NCBI RefSeq assembly: GCF_014205255.1
Contig: NZ_JACHNE010000001.1
Location: forward strand, 6,386,001 to 6,450,000
Direction of reading: 5' to 3'
DNA from: Streptomyces caelestis
GTDB lineage: Bacteria; Actinomycetota; Actinomycetes; Streptomycetales; Streptomycetaceae
DNA length: 64,000 nt
The position numbers and the translations under genes were made by a program. The notes beneath the pieces were generated by a model. That model worked only from the letters and a program-made list of their open reading frames with translations, was not told the DNA's origin and searched no databases. Shown one piece after another: positions 33,159 through 41,893 of this stretch (position 1 is its first letter; every line of letters begins with the position of its first letter).

Positions 33159-34697
33159 ATGACCAGCAGCAGTGACCGGGCCGGAGCAGTGGACGAAGTG
33201 GGCGTTACCCGAAGCTACGAGATCCGCACCTACGGGTGCCAGATGAACGTCCACGACTCCGAGCGACTGGCCGGTCTGCTGGAGGACGCCGGCTACGTGC
33301 GCGCCCCGGAGGGTTCCGACGGCGAGGCCGACGTCGTCGTCTTCAACACCTGCGCCGTGCGGGAGAACGCCGACAACAAGCTCTACGGCAACCTCGGCCA
33401 CCTGGCCCCCCGGAAGGCCGGCCGCCCCGGCATGCAGATCGCGGTCGGCGGCTGCCTGGCGCAGAAGGACCGCGACACCATCGTGAAGAAGGCGCCCTGG
33501 GTGGACGTCGTCTTCGGCACGCACAACATCGGCAAGCTGCCCGTCCTGCTGGAACGCGCGCGCGTGCAGGAGGAGGCGCAGGTCGAGATCGCCGAGTCGC
33601 TGGAGGCGTTCCCGTCGACGCTGCCGACGCGGCGCGAGAGCGCGTACGCGGCCTGGGTCTCCATCTCCGTCGGCTGCAACAACACCTGCACCTTCTGCAT
33701 CGTCCCGGCCCTGCGCGGCAAGGAGAAGGACCGTCGCCCCGGCGACATCCTCGCCGAGATCGAGGCCCTGGTCGCCGAGGGCGTCTCCGAGATCACCCTG
33801 CTCGGGCAGAACGTCAACGCGTACGGCTCCGACATCGGCGACCGCGAGGCCTTCAGCAAGCTGCTGCGCGCCTGCGGGAAGATCGAGGGCCTGGAGCGCG
33901 TCCGCTTCACCTCGCCGCATCCGCGCGACTTCACCGACGACGTCATCGCCGCCATGGCCGAGACGCCGAACGTGATGCCGCAGCTGCACATGCCGCTCCA
34001 GTCCGGCTCGGACACGGTCCTGAAGGCCATGCGCCGCTCCTACCGCCAGGAGCGCTACCTGGGGATCATCGAGAAGGTCCGCGCGGCCATCCCGCACGCG
34101 GCGATCAGCACCGACATCATCGTGGGCTTCCCCGGCGAGACCGACGAGGACTTCGAGCAGACGCTGCACGTGGTGCGTGAGGCCCGCTTCGCCCAGGCCT
34201 TCACCTTCCAGTACTCCAAGCGCCCGGGCACCCCGGCCGCCGAGATGGACGGCCAGATCCCCAAGAAGGTCGTCCAGGAGCGCTACGAGCGTCTGGTCGC
34301 CCTCCAGGAGGAGATCTCCTGGGAGGAGAACAAGAAGCAGGTCGGCCGCACGCTGGAGCTGATGGTCGCCGAGGGCGAGGGCCGCAAGGACGACACCACC
34401 CACCGTCTGTCCGGCCGCGCCCCCGACAACCGCCTGGTCCACTTCACCAAGCCGGACCAGGCGGTCCGCCCCGGCGACGTGGTCACGGTCGAGATCACCT
34501 ACGCCGCGCCGCACCACCTCCTCGCCGAGGGCCCCGTGCTGGACGTGCGCCGCACGCGCGCGGGCGACGCCTGGGAGAAGCGCAACGCCGAGAAGACGGG
34601 CAAGCCGGCCCAGCCGACCGGCGTGCTCCTGGGCCTGCCGAAGATCGGCGTCCCCGAGCCCCTCCCGGTGGCGGCGACGGGCTGCGGCTGCGACTGA
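33159..34697 (+). CDS. miaB: tRNA-2-methylthio-N6-dimethylallyladenosine synthase MiaB
   Basis: A radical SAM methylthiotransferase that adds the 2-methylthio group to i6A37 of tRNAs reading UNN codons, 512 residues. Its N-terminal domain holds the auxiliary cluster Cys residues (IRTYGCQMNVHDSERLAGLL; VFNTCAVRENADNKLYGNLG; AVGGCLAQKDRD). The SAM cluster is VGCNNTCTFCIVPALRGKE with CxxxCxxC. A TRAM domain ends the protein near residues 400-470, followed by a short Pro/Gly tail. The ATG at 33159 gives MTSSSDRAGAVDEVGV. miaA is found downstream in the same region and supplies its substrate. Confidence 0.96.
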   Translation: MTSSSDRAGAVDEVGVTRSYEIRTYGCQMNVHDSERLAGLLEDAGYVRAPEGSDGEADVVVFNTCAVRENADNKLYGNLGHLAPRKAGRPGMQIAVGGCLAQKDRDTIVKKAPWVDVVFGTHNIGKLPVLLERARVQEEAQVEIAESLEAFPSTLPTRRESAYAAWVSISVGCNNTCTFCIVPALRGKEKDRRPGDILAEIEALVAEGVSEITLLGQNVNAYGSDIGDREAFSKLLRACGKIEGLERVRFTSPHPRDFTDDVIAAMAETPNVMPQLHMPLQSGSDTVLKAMRRSYRQERYLGIIEKVRAAIPHAAISTDIIVGFPGETDEDFEQTLHVVREARFAQAFTFQYSKRPGTPAAEMDGQIPKKVVQERYERLVALQEEISWEENKKQVGRTLELMVAEGEGRKDDTTHRLSGRAPDNRLVHFTKPDQAVRPGDVVTVEITYAAPHHLLAEGPVLDVRRTRAGDAWEKRNAEKTGKPAQPTGVLLGLPKIGVPEPLPVAATGCGCD

Positions 34698-35032
34698 GCG
34701 GGGCCGGGGCCGGGGTTGCGGCTGAGCTGTGGCTGTGGTCGGTGGTGACTGCGGCTGGGGCCTGGCTGCCGTGGCTCAGGTTGTGGTTGGCTCCGGCGGC
34801 GGCTGAGTCCCGGCTGCGGCGCCACGCGCGCGTGGCGGAGTCGGTCCGAGGCCGGCGCGGGTCGGCCCGTGTGCTGCCGGGCCGGCGTCCTGCGTCCGGC
34901 CGGGCTTGTGGCCTCCCGGGCTTGTGACCTGCTGGTTCGTGTCGGGCCGGGCTGCGTCCGGCGGCTGCGGCGAGCGTGAGGCCGGGGCCGCCGCATGCGT
35001 GTGGCCGGCCCCGGAGGGTTACCCTGCCGATC
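34698..35032. other. Gene-free stretch, G/C-rich
   Basis: 335 bases between miaB and the extradiol dioxygenase-like gene hold no convincing gene. The first part is a biased low-complexity run of GGGGCC/CGGCTG-type repeats on one strand. I saw no strong hairpin or protein-like frame, although a promoter for the next gene must lie toward its end. Confidence 0.6.
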
Positions 35033-35746
35033 ATGCTTGTCGCCGCCGCTGTCTGCCCCTGCCCGCCCCTCCTGGTGCCCGGTGTCGCCGCCGGCGCCGC
35101 CCCGGAGCTGGACGCCGCGCGGGCCGCCTGCACGGACGCGCTGGGCGTGCTCGCCGCCGCCCGGCCCGGCCGGCTCGTGGTCGTCGGGCCGGTGGAGAGC
35201 GCCGGGTCCGAGACCTACCCGGAGGGCACGCGGGGCTCGTTCCGGGGCTTCGGTGTCGATCTCGACGTACGGCTGGGACCGGACGAGGGCACGCCCGCGG
35301 AACGACCGCTGCCGTACGCGCTGGCGGTGGCTGCCTGGCTGCTGGAGCGGACGGGGTGGTCCGGCGCCCCGGTCGAGGGACTCGGCGTGGGCGACCGGCT
35401 CGCGTCCGAGCGGTGTGCCGGGATCGGGCGGGACCTCGCAGCAGGGGCCGAGCGGGTCGCGCTGTTGGTGATGGGTGACGCCAGCGCGTGCCGGACGCTC
35501 CAGGCCCCGGGTTATCTGGACGAACGCGCGGCGCCCTTCGACGCGGAGGTCGCGCGCGCACTCGGCACGGCGGACGTGGCCGCGCTCACCGCCCTGGACC
35601 CAGGGCTGGCTGGTGAACTGAGGGCTTCCGGCCGGGCCCCCTGGCAGGTGCTGGCGGGCGCGGCCGAGGGCGCGGACCTCGGCGGATCACTGCTGTACGA
35701 GGACGCGCCGTACGGAGTGGGATACATCGTGGCCACCTGGTCGTAG
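35033..35746 (+). CDS. Class III extradiol dioxygenase-like (LigB/MEMO fold) protein
   Basis: A 237-residue protein from ATG 35033 (MLVAAAVCPCPPLLVPGVAA). It is the actinobacterial 'extradiol dioxygenase subunit B-like' family that usually sits between miaB and miaA. Seen features: an N-terminal CPxPPLLVP strand, VVVGPVESAGSETYPEGTRG, ALLVMGDASACRTLQAPGY, and a C-terminal LLYEDAPYGVGYIVATW. The His residues that bind iron in true LigB enzymes are not apparent where expected, so the enzyme may not be a dioxygenase. The function is unknown; conservation of its place near the tRNA genes is the best clue. Confidence 0.8.
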   Translation: MLVAAAVCPCPPLLVPGVAAGAAPELDAARAACTDALGVLAAARPGRLVVVGPVESAGSETYPEGTRGSFRGFGVDLDVRLGPDEGTPAERPLPYALAVAAWLLERTGWSGAPVEGLGVGDRLASERCAGIGRDLAAGAERVALLVMGDASACRTLQAPGYLDERAAPFDAEVARALGTADVAALTALDPGLAGELRASGRAPWQVLAGAAEGADLGGSLLYEDAPYGVGYIVATWS

Positions 35747-35801
35747 TCCCGGCGGCAGGGCGGCCCCGTCGGCAGGACGGCCCGGCGGCGGTCACGGGAA
35801 A

Positions 35802-35844
35802 CGGCGGACGGCCGGGAGCCCGCGTGCTCCACGGCCGTCCGCCG
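35802..35844 (+). terminator. Strong bidirectional terminator hairpin
   Basis: CGGCGGACGGCCG (35802-35814) and CGGCCGTCCGCCG (35832-35844) are exact inverted copies; the inner GGAGC/GCTCC (35815-35819 and 35826-35830) extends the stem to 18 bp with one bulged A and a 6-base loop. It lies 56 bases after the stop of the dioxygenase-like gene and before the 3' end of the minus-strand antitoxin-like gene, so it can serve both. Confidence 0.85.
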
Positions 35845-35898
35845 ATGTGCCCTTCGGTGTGCCGATCTGTGTTCAGGACCTTCTGCGTCGATGTGCGC

Positions 35899-36246
35899 TC
35901 AGGAGATGGGCGGCGGTGCGTCCGGCGGCGGGGCGCCTCCGGCGTCCCGCGGCGGTGCCGTACGGCCTGTATCCGGCGGCATGGTGCCGCCCGCGCCCGG
36001 TGACGGCGCCGGGCCGCCCGCGCCCGGTCCGCTGTCGTCCTTGTGCGCGAGTCGGTCCATGGCGCCCTTGGCCTTGCCCGTGCCCGACCGGATCCTGTCG
36101 CTGTACTTGCCCTTGGTCCTCTTGTCGACGACCTGCGCGGCCTTGTCGAGGCCGTGCTGGATCTTGTCCTCGTGCCGCTGCGCGAGGTCCGAGACCTTGC
36201 CCTTGGCCGGGCCCAGCCTGGCCTTCACATTGTCCAGGAGACCCAT
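35899..36246 (-). CDS. MT0933/Rv0909-type antitoxin-like protein
   Basis: A 115-residue protein. The N-terminal ~70 residues (MGLLDNVKARLGPAKGKVSD, then VVDKRTKGKYSDRIRSGTGK) match the small actinobacterial MT0933-like antitoxin family. The C-terminal ~45 residues are Pro/Gly/Asp-rich and disordered. No toxin partner of the Rv0910 type lies beside it, so the antitoxin label may be misleading: in Streptomyces many copies are solitary. The next gene on this strand starts 26 bases upstream, a possible operon. Confidence 0.8.
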   Translation of the reverse strand: MGLLDNVKARLGPAKGKVSDLAQRHEDKIQHGLDKAAQVVDKRTKGKYSDRIRSGTGKAKGAMDRLAHKDDSGPGAGGPAPSPGAGGTMPPDTGRTAPPRDAGGAPPPDAPPPIS

Positions 36247-36272
36247 GGCTCACCTTCCCTCGCGCAGGGCGG

Positions 36273-36545
36273 TCACGCGCGGGCGCCCTCGCCGGCCTCG
36301 TTGTCGGCCGCCTTGTCGGTGGACTGCTGCTTCGGGATGTCGACGCCTTCGGTCTCGGTGACCTCGGCCGCCTCAGCCGCCGGCTCGGCCGCCTCCGCTG
36401 CCCCGTCAGCCCCCTTCACCGCTGCCTCTGCCCCTGCAGTGTCCTCAGCGTCGGTCCCGGCCGTCGCCTGGTCGGCCTGAGCCTCGGCGGCAGGCGCCTC
36501 CTCCGTGGCCTTGGACCTCCGGAGGAGTCGTGCAAAAACGCCCAT
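36273..36545 (-). CDS. Small acidic Ala/Glu-rich hypothetical protein
   Basis: A 90-residue protein with an N-terminal MGVFARLLRRSKATEEAPAA basic helix followed by a long Ala/Glu/Asp-rich low-complexity tail. I place the start at 36545, where GGAG lies 5 bases upstream, not at 36551. It is followed by the antitoxin-like gene. A basic helix with an acidic tail suggests a small surface- or nucleic-acid-associated protein, but nothing more can be said. Confidence 0.65.
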   Translation of the reverse strand: MGVFARLLRRSKATEEAPAAEAQADQATAGTDAEDTAGAEAAVKGADGAAEAAEPAAEAAEVTETEGVDIPKQQSTDKAADNEAGEGARA

Positions 36546-36727
36546 ATCCACTCCATATGTTACTCGTGCGGGCGAAATCCCGCGTCGCCCGGTGCGTCAG
36601 TTTGCGCGACCCGGGCCACCGCCTCTGCGATCCGGCGGCAGGAACCTCGCAACGGGCAACGACCCGGCGGCCGTGGCGTCACGTAACTCGTTCGAGAGCA
36701 GGGTTCGAGGTTTGCGAGACTGGGTCG

Positions 36728-37666
36728 GTGAGCAGTGCACCCCCCGCCCCCCGCGTCATCGCCGTCGTCGGACCAACTGCGGCCGGAAAGTCCGATCTGG
36801 GCGTCTTCCTGGCCCAGCGTCTCGGCGGTGAGGTCGTCAACGCCGACTCCATGCAGCTCTACCGAGGGATGGACATCGGTACCGCCAAGCTGACGCCCGA
36901 GGAGCGCGGTGGCGTCCCGCACCACCTCCTGGACATCTGGGACGTGACCGTCACGGCGTCCGTCGCCGAGTACCAGCGCCTGGCCCGCGAGCGGATCGAC
37001 GCCCTGCTCGCCGAGGGCCGCTGGCCGATCCTGGTGGGCGGCTCCGGACTGTACGTGCGCGGGGCCGTCGACAACCTGGAGTTCCCCGGCACCGACCCCG
37101 AGGTCCGCGCCCGCCTGGAGGAGGAGCTCACGCTGCGCGGCTCCGGCGCGCTGCACGCCCGGCTGGCCGCCGCCGACCCCGAGGCCGCGCGGGCGATCCT
37201 GCCGAGCAACGGCCGCCGCGTCGTCCGGGCCCTGGAGGTGATCGAGATCACCGGCAGGCCCTTCACCGCCAATCTCCCCGGCCATGACTCCGTGTACGAC
37301 ACGATCCAGATCGGCGTCGACGTGGCCCGGCCCGAGCTGGACGAGCGCATCGCGCGCCGGGTCGACCGGATGTGGGGGACCGGCCTCGTGGACGAGGTGC
37401 GCGCACTGGAGGCGCAGGGGTTGCGCGAGGGGCGTACCGCCTCGCGCGCGCTCGGCTACCAGCAGGTGCTCGCGGCGCTCGCCGGGGAGTGCACGCTGGA
37501 GGACGCGCGGGCCGAGACGGTGCGTGCCACCAAGCGCTTCGCGCGCCGTCAGGATGCGTGGTTCAGGCGCGATCCCCGGGTGCACTGGTTGAGTGGGGCT
37601 GCGGCCGATCTCACAGAACTTCCGCAGCTCGCGCTGTCTTTGGTCGAACGACCGGTTACAGCCTGA
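36728..37666 (+). CDS. miaA: tRNA dimethylallyltransferase MiaA
   Basis: A 312-residue enzyme that adds dimethylallyl to A37 of tRNA, the first step before MiaB. The GTG at 36728 gives the usual actinobacterial N-terminus. Motifs: P-loop VVGPTAAGKSDLG, the NADSMQLYRGMDIGTAKLT segment, HHLLDIWDVT, WPILVGGSGLYVRGAV, and the C-terminal TRFARRQDAWFRRDP-type tail (here TKRFARRQDAWFRRDPRVHW). Its length is normal. The longer upstream frame is discarded because it crosses the promoter region of the minus-strand gene. Confidence 0.96.
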   Translation: MSSAPPAPRVIAVVGPTAAGKSDLGVFLAQRLGGEVVNADSMQLYRGMDIGTAKLTPEERGGVPHHLLDIWDVTVTASVAEYQRLARERIDALLAEGRWPILVGGSGLYVRGAVDNLEFPGTDPEVRARLEEELTLRGSGALHARLAAADPEAARAILPSNGRRVVRALEVIEITGRPFTANLPGHDSVYDTIQIGVDVARPELDERIARRVDRMWGTGLVDEVRALEAQGLREGRTASRALGYQQVLAALAGECTLEDARAETVRATKRFARRQDAWFRRDPRVHWLSGAAADLTELPQLALSLVERPVTA

Positions 37667-37774
37667 TCACGTCATGGCATCGGGACGCCCAGGCCGTCAT
37701 CCGGGCTTGCGGCGGCGTGCCATCATCGAGCTTCGATCGACCGAGTTGAGTCCTAGTTGGGAGGGCGCGTGGCG

Positions 37775-38359
37775 ATGGAGGCCGGCCCTCGCGACACCGC
37801 ACAAGGCACCGATCACATCACCGCCGACCGGGATGGACCGGAGCGCCGGGACGCCCCGGAGCTCGGGGACGCCCCGGAGCTCGGGGACGTACCGGAGCTC
37901 GGGGACGGACCGGAGCTCGGGGACGGACCGGACCCGGAGTCGGACCGTCTCAGCTCCGACGGGCCCGACGAGACGCAGGGTGTGACGGACGACGGCCCCG
38001 AGCCCGAGGAGATGTTCGCGGGCGAGGTCGAGGTCGAGCTGCGCCCGCAGCGCCGGCTGCGCATCTGGCAGCTCGCGCCCATCGTGAGCCTGGCCACGCT
38101 CGGCTCCCTGATGTTCGCGTTCCCGCTCGCCTTCGACTTCGGCGACAGCGGGGCCGTGATCGCCATGCTCGGGCTGCTCATCTGTTCGTGCGCGGCCGGC
38201 TGGGGGATGACAGCCGCCCGCCGCGTGGGCCACACCTGGCCGGGCCTGCCGGCCAGGGGCTCGGACTCCAGAGCGGACTGGCGGGTCGTCCTCGCGTACG
38301 CCGTCATGGTGGCTGCGGTGGTAGTGCTGGCCGTGTGGCGAGTAGCAAGGCTCCGCTGA
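37775..38359 (+). CDS. Small membrane protein with N-terminal PELGD repeats
   Basis: A 194-residue protein with an unusual plan. Residues 21-50 hold five 6-residue copies of [AVG]PELGD (the first degenerate, GPERRD), then a charged linker. Three membrane segments follow (LAPIVSLATLGSLMFAFPLA; AVIAMLGLLICSCAAGWG; WRVVLAYAVMVAAVVVLAVW). I choose the ATG at 37775 with GGGAGG ten bases upstream; a GTG at 37769 is possible. The acidic N-terminus would be in the cytoplasm. The gene lies between miaA and dapF, and I do not recognise a family. Confidence 0.75.
   Translation: MEAGPRDTAQGTDHITADRDGPERRDAPELGDAPELGDVPELGDGPELGDGPDPESDRLSSDGPDETQGVTDDGPEPEEMFAGEVEVELRPQRRLRIWQLAPIVSLATLGSLMFAFPLAFDFGDSGAVIAMLGLLICSCAAGWGMTAARRVGHTWPGLPARGSDSRADWRVVLAYAVMVAAVVVLAVWRVARLR
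37835..37924 (+). repeat. Five tandem 18-base in-frame repeats (PELGD)
   Basis: Tandem copies of a unit reading roughly CCGGAGCTCGGGGACGYM, each adding one PELGDx. Four are nearly identical; the first (37835-37852) is degenerate. The unit count is likely to vary between strains, as such repeats expand by replication slippage. Confidence 0.8.
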
Positions 38360-38365
38360 GGCGAG

Positions 38366-38443
38366 CCCCCTAAGGGGCGCGGGGCTGTGCCGATATACGG
38401 CTCCGCCGCGTGGGCGCGACAAGCCACAACGGACTCGCAGCGA
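38366..38443 (+). repeat. Dispersed Streptomyces intergenic repeat element
   Basis: The stretch after the small membrane protein gene begins CCCCCTAAGGGGCGCGGGGC and continues through CGGCTCCGCCGCGTGGGCGC into GACAAGCCACAAC. I recognise this as a very common short intergenic repeat in Streptomyces genomes, usually found in short gaps between genes. It contains small palindromes (CCCCTAAGGGG, GCGG/CCGC). Its function is unknown. Confidence 0.7.
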
Positions 38444-38511
38444 CTCACTGCCCGAAAACCCCCTGCACCCTCCTTCGGCCCGACCCGCGGAGCGCCCCGT
38501 ACGATCGAGGA

Positions 38512-39384
38512 ATGAGCACGCGGATCGCCTTCCTCAAGGGGCACGGGACCGAGAACGACTTCGTGATCGTCCCGGACCCCGAGAACGCCATCGCCCTGCC
38601 CCCGGCCGCCGTCGCGGTCCTCTGCGACCGCCGCGCGGGCATCGGCGGTGACGGCCTGCTGCACGTGGTGCGGTCCGCCGCGCACCCCGAGGCCCGGCAC
38701 ATGGCGGCCGAGGCGGAGTGGTTCATGGACTACCGCAACGGCGACGGCTCGATCGCGGAGATGTGCGGCAACGGCGTGCGGGTCTTCGCGCGCTACCTCC
38801 AGCGCGCCGGACATGTCACCGAAGGGGACCTCGCGGTCGCCACGCGCGGGGGCGTGAAGACCGTGCACATCGCCAAGAACGGTGATGTCACCGTCGGCAT
38901 GGGTAAGGCGCTGCTCCCGGAGGGCGACGTCACGGTGAGCGTCGGCGAGCGCAGCTGGCCCGCGCGGAACGTGAACATGGGCAACCCGCACGCGGTCGCC
39001 TTCGTGGACGACCTGTCCCACGCCGGTGACCTGTTCTCCCCGCCGCCCTTCAGCCCGGCCGCCGCCTACCCGGACGGTGTGAACGTCGAGTTCGTGGTCG
39101 ACCGCGGCCCCGGGCACGTCGCGCTGCGTGTGCACGAGCGCGGCGTCGGCGAGACCCGCTCGTGCGGCACGGGCGCGTGCGCGGTCGCCGTGGCCACCGC
39201 CCGCCGCGACGGCGCCGACCCGACGGCCACCGGCACCCCGGCGACGTACACCGTGGACCTACCCGGCGGCACCCTGGTGATCACCGAGCGGCCCGACGGC
39301 GAGATCGAGATGACGGGCCCTGCCGTGATCGTGGCCGAGGGCGAGATCGACGCGGAGTGGCTGGAAGCCGCCGCGCCGGCGTGA
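38512..39384 (+). CDS. dapF: Diaminopimelate epimerase DapF
   Basis: Converts LL- to meso-diaminopimelate, a precursor of lysine and of peptidoglycan; here 290 residues. The PLP-independent two-Cys mechanism is visible: the first active-site Cys is in AEMCGNGVRVFARYL and the second in GETRSCGTGACAVAVA. Binding motifs NDFVIVPDPENA and MGNPHAVAFVD are present. Streptomyces cell walls contain LL-DAP, so the enzyme here mainly serves lysine synthesis. The ATG at 38512 is preceded by GAGGA. Confidence 0.95.
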   Translation: MSTRIAFLKGHGTENDFVIVPDPENAIALPPAAVAVLCDRRAGIGGDGLLHVVRSAAHPEARHMAAEAEWFMDYRNGDGSIAEMCGNGVRVFARYLQRAGHVTEGDLAVATRGGVKTVHIAKNGDVTVGMGKALLPEGDVTVSVGERSWPARNVNMGNPHAVAFVDDLSHAGDLFSPPPFSPAAAYPDGVNVEFVVDRGPGHVALRVHERGVGETRSCGTGACAVAVATARRDGADPTATGTPATYTVDLPGGTLVITERPDGEIEMTGPAVIVAEGEIDAEWLEAAAPA

Positions 39385-39679
39385 GCGGGGTCCGACCGGC
39401 CTGAAACCCCCACGTCCCGTCGGCCACTCGACCCGAAACCGCCGTCAGAATCAGCCACTTGGCGTGAAACGGACCGTCGAGGTCATGAGCGCAGGGGCAC
39501 AAACCTCACATTCGTCCCTCGAATGGGTGATCAGTTTCACGCTCGGCGAGAGGCGGTCAGGCGGGCGTGGTGGGCTCGGTAGCATCAAGCACCGGCCCGG
39601 ACGGGAGACCGAAGCCGCCCCCTGAGCCGTGTCCGCCCTGGGGCACCCCGTCCGCCGGTCCACGCAGCCGGAGGTGCCC

Positions 39680-41893
39680 ATGAGTGCGGAGGCCACGAAT
39701 TCCGTGACCCCAGGCCCGATGCCGGGCGCGGTGTCAGGACCGTTGACGCCGGCGGCCCCGCGCAGAAAGGCCCGGCCCCGGATCGATCTGCGCCGCCTCG
39801 GCAGAGCCGCGCTGCTCGGCCCCGCCGCTCGCGGCCGGCTGCCCGACGCCATCAGCCACGTCGTCGACGCGCACCGCGCCCACCACCCCGACGCGGACCT
39901 CGAACCCCTGCGCCGCGCCTACGTCCTGGCCGAGTCCTCGCACCGCGGCCAGATGCGCAAGAGCGGCGAGCCGTACATCACACACCCGCTCGCCGTGACC
40001 CTGATTCTCGCCGAACTCGGCGCCGAGACCACGACGTTGACCGCCTCCCTGCTCCACGACACCGTCGAGGACACGGATGTGACGCTCGACCAGGTCGGCG
40101 AGCAGTTCGGCGAGGAGGTCCGCTACCTCGTCGACGGCGTCACCAAACTGGAGAAGGTCGACTACGGTGCCGCCGCCGAGCCCGAGACCTTCCGCAAGAT
40201 GCTCGTCGCCACCGGCAGCGATGTCCGCGTCATGTCGATCAAACTCGCCGACCGGCTGCACAACATGCGCACCCTCGGCGTCATGCGCCCCGAGAAGCAG
40301 GAGCGCATCGCCAAGGTGACACACGACGTGCTCATCCCGCTCGCCGAACGGCTCGGCGTCCAGGCGCTCAAAACCGAACTGGAAGACCTCGTCTTCGCGA
40401 TCCTGCGCCCCGAGGAGTACGAGCACACCAGGGAGTTGATCGTCCGCAACGCCGCCCGCGCGGACGACCCGCTCGCCGAGGTCGCCGACGAGGTGCGCAC
40501 CGTACTGCGCGAGGCGGGCATCCCGGCGGAAGTCCTCATCCGGCCCCGCCACTTCGTCTCCGTGCACCGGGTCTCCCGCAAACGCGGCCGGCTCCGCGGC
40601 TCCGACTTCGGCCGCCTGCTGGTGCTGGTGAACGAGGATGCCGACTGCTACGGCGTCCTGGGCGAACTCCACACCTGTATGACGCCGGTCGTCTCGGAGT
40701 TCAAGGACTTCATCGCCGTACCGAAGTTCAACCTGTACCAGTCACTGCACACAGCCGTCGCCCGCGAGGACGGCCAGGTCGTCGAAGTCCTCATCCGCAC
40801 CCACCAGATGCACAAGGTCGCCGAGGCCGGAGTCGTCGCGCTCGGCAACCCGTACGCGCCGGCCTCCGACGACCCGGCCGACGGCGAGCGCGTCGACCCG
40901 ACCCGCCCCGGCTGGCTCTCCCGGCTCCTCGACTGGCAGGAGGCGGCACCCGACCCGGACCACTTCTGGTCGACCCTGCGCGAGGACCTCGCCCAGGACC
41001 GCGAGATCACCGTCTTCCGGCCCGACGGCGGCACGCTCGGCCTGCCCGAGGGGGCGACCTGCGTGGACGCCGCGTACGCGCAGTACGGCGAGGACGCGCA
41101 CGCCTGCATCGGCGCACGCGTCAACGGCCGTCTCGCGACGCTGAGCACCGTCCTGAAGGACGGTGACACCGTCCAGCTCCTCATGGGCCAGGACCCGGCG
41201 TCCGAGCCCTCCCGGGAGTGGCTGGAGCACGCGCACACGCCCGCGGCCCGGATCGCCATCCAGCGCTGGCTGGCCGCCCACCCGGCGCAGGCCGAGGCCC
41301 AGCGGACCGAGGGCCAGGAGAACCGGCAGGCCGAGGGAAACCGGCAGGCCGAGGAGCGCGCGGCGGCTTCCCGCCCCGCGACGGCCGACGCGTCCGACGC
41401 GGACGGACCGGCACCCGAGCAGGCGGCCGTCCGCATCGCCACCGGCAACGTCCTCACCGACCGGCCCGGCGCGACCGTCCGGCTCGCCGGCTGCTGCACA
41501 CCCGTACGGCCCGACGAGATCACCGGCTTCGCCGTACGCGGGGGAGCGGTCACCGTGCACCGCGTCGAGTGCGCCGCGGTGGCCCGTATGAAGGACGGGG
41601 GGCGCTCGGAGGTCGGTGTGCGCTGGGGAGAGGCCACCGAGTGCCGGGTCACGCTGGTCGCCGAATCGTTCGTCCGTCCCCACCTGCTCGCGGACCTCAC
41701 GGAGGCCATGGCCCTCGAAGGCGCCGAGATCGTCTCCGCGACCGTCGAACCCCCGGACCAGCAGCAGGTCCGGCACACGTACACCGTGCAGCTTCCGGAC
41801 GCGGCCCACCTGCCCGCCCTCATGCGCGCCATGCGCAACGTGGCCGGTGTCTACGACGTCGCCCGGGCACAGCCACAGACACAGGGCGGGTGA
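39680..41893 (+). CDS. rshA: RelA/SpoT-homologue RshA-like protein
   Basis: A 737-residue RSH protein from ATG 39680 with GGAGG just upstream. The HD hydrolase domain is intact near residues 60-180 (HRGQMRKSGEPYITHPLAVT; SLLHDTVEDTDVT; ADRLHNMRTLG). The synthetase domain is present (CYGVLGELHTCMTPVVSEFK; PKFNLYQSLHTAV; VVEVLIRTHQMHKVAEAG) but its first part, RLRGSDFGRLLVLVNEDADC, departs from the usual YDLxAVRI, so synthetase activity is in doubt. A TGS domain (REITVFRPDGGTLGLPEGAT) and a C-terminal ACT domain follow; an Ala/Glu/Gln linker separates them. It is the second RSH of Streptomyces beside the main RelA. It hydrolyses ppGpp and perhaps makes it. Confidence 0.92.
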   Translation: MSAEATNSVTPGPMPGAVSGPLTPAAPRRKARPRIDLRRLGRAALLGPAARGRLPDAISHVVDAHRAHHPDADLEPLRRAYVLAESSHRGQMRKSGEPYITHPLAVTLILAELGAETTTLTASLLHDTVEDTDVTLDQVGEQFGEEVRYLVDGVTKLEKVDYGAAAEPETFRKMLVATGSDVRVMSIKLADRLHNMRTLGVMRPEKQERIAKVTHDVLIPLAERLGVQALKTELEDLVFAILRPEEYEHTRELIVRNAARADDPLAEVADEVRTVLREAGIPAEVLIRPRHFVSVHRVSRKRGRLRGSDFGRLLVLVNEDADCYGVLGELHTCMTPVVSEFKDFIAVPKFNLYQSLHTAVAREDGQVVEVLIRTHQMHKVAEAGVVALGNPYAPASDDPADGERVDPTRPGWLSRLLDWQEAAPDPDHFWSTLREDLAQDREITVFRPDGGTLGLPEGATCVDAAYAQYGEDAHACIGARVNGRLATLSTVLKDGDTVQLLMGQDPASEPSREWLEHAHTPAARIAIQRWLAAHPAQAEAQRTEGQENRQAEGNRQAEERAAASRPATADASDADGPAPEQAAVRIATGNVLTDRPGATVRLAGCCTPVRPDEITGFAVRGGAVTVHRVECAAVARMKDGGRSEVGVRWGEATECRVTLVAESFVRPHLLADLTEAMALEGAEIVSATVEPPDQQQVRHTYTVQLPDAAHLPALMRAMRNVAGVYDVARAQPQTQGG

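Noticed and set aside
34742..34927. Small frame after miaB
   Set aside because: Low-complexity Arg/Leu composition with no ribosome site or family match.
35899..36545. Toxin-antitoxin module
   Set aside because: Only the antitoxin-like family is recognisable; the neighbour is a low-complexity acidic protein without toxin features.
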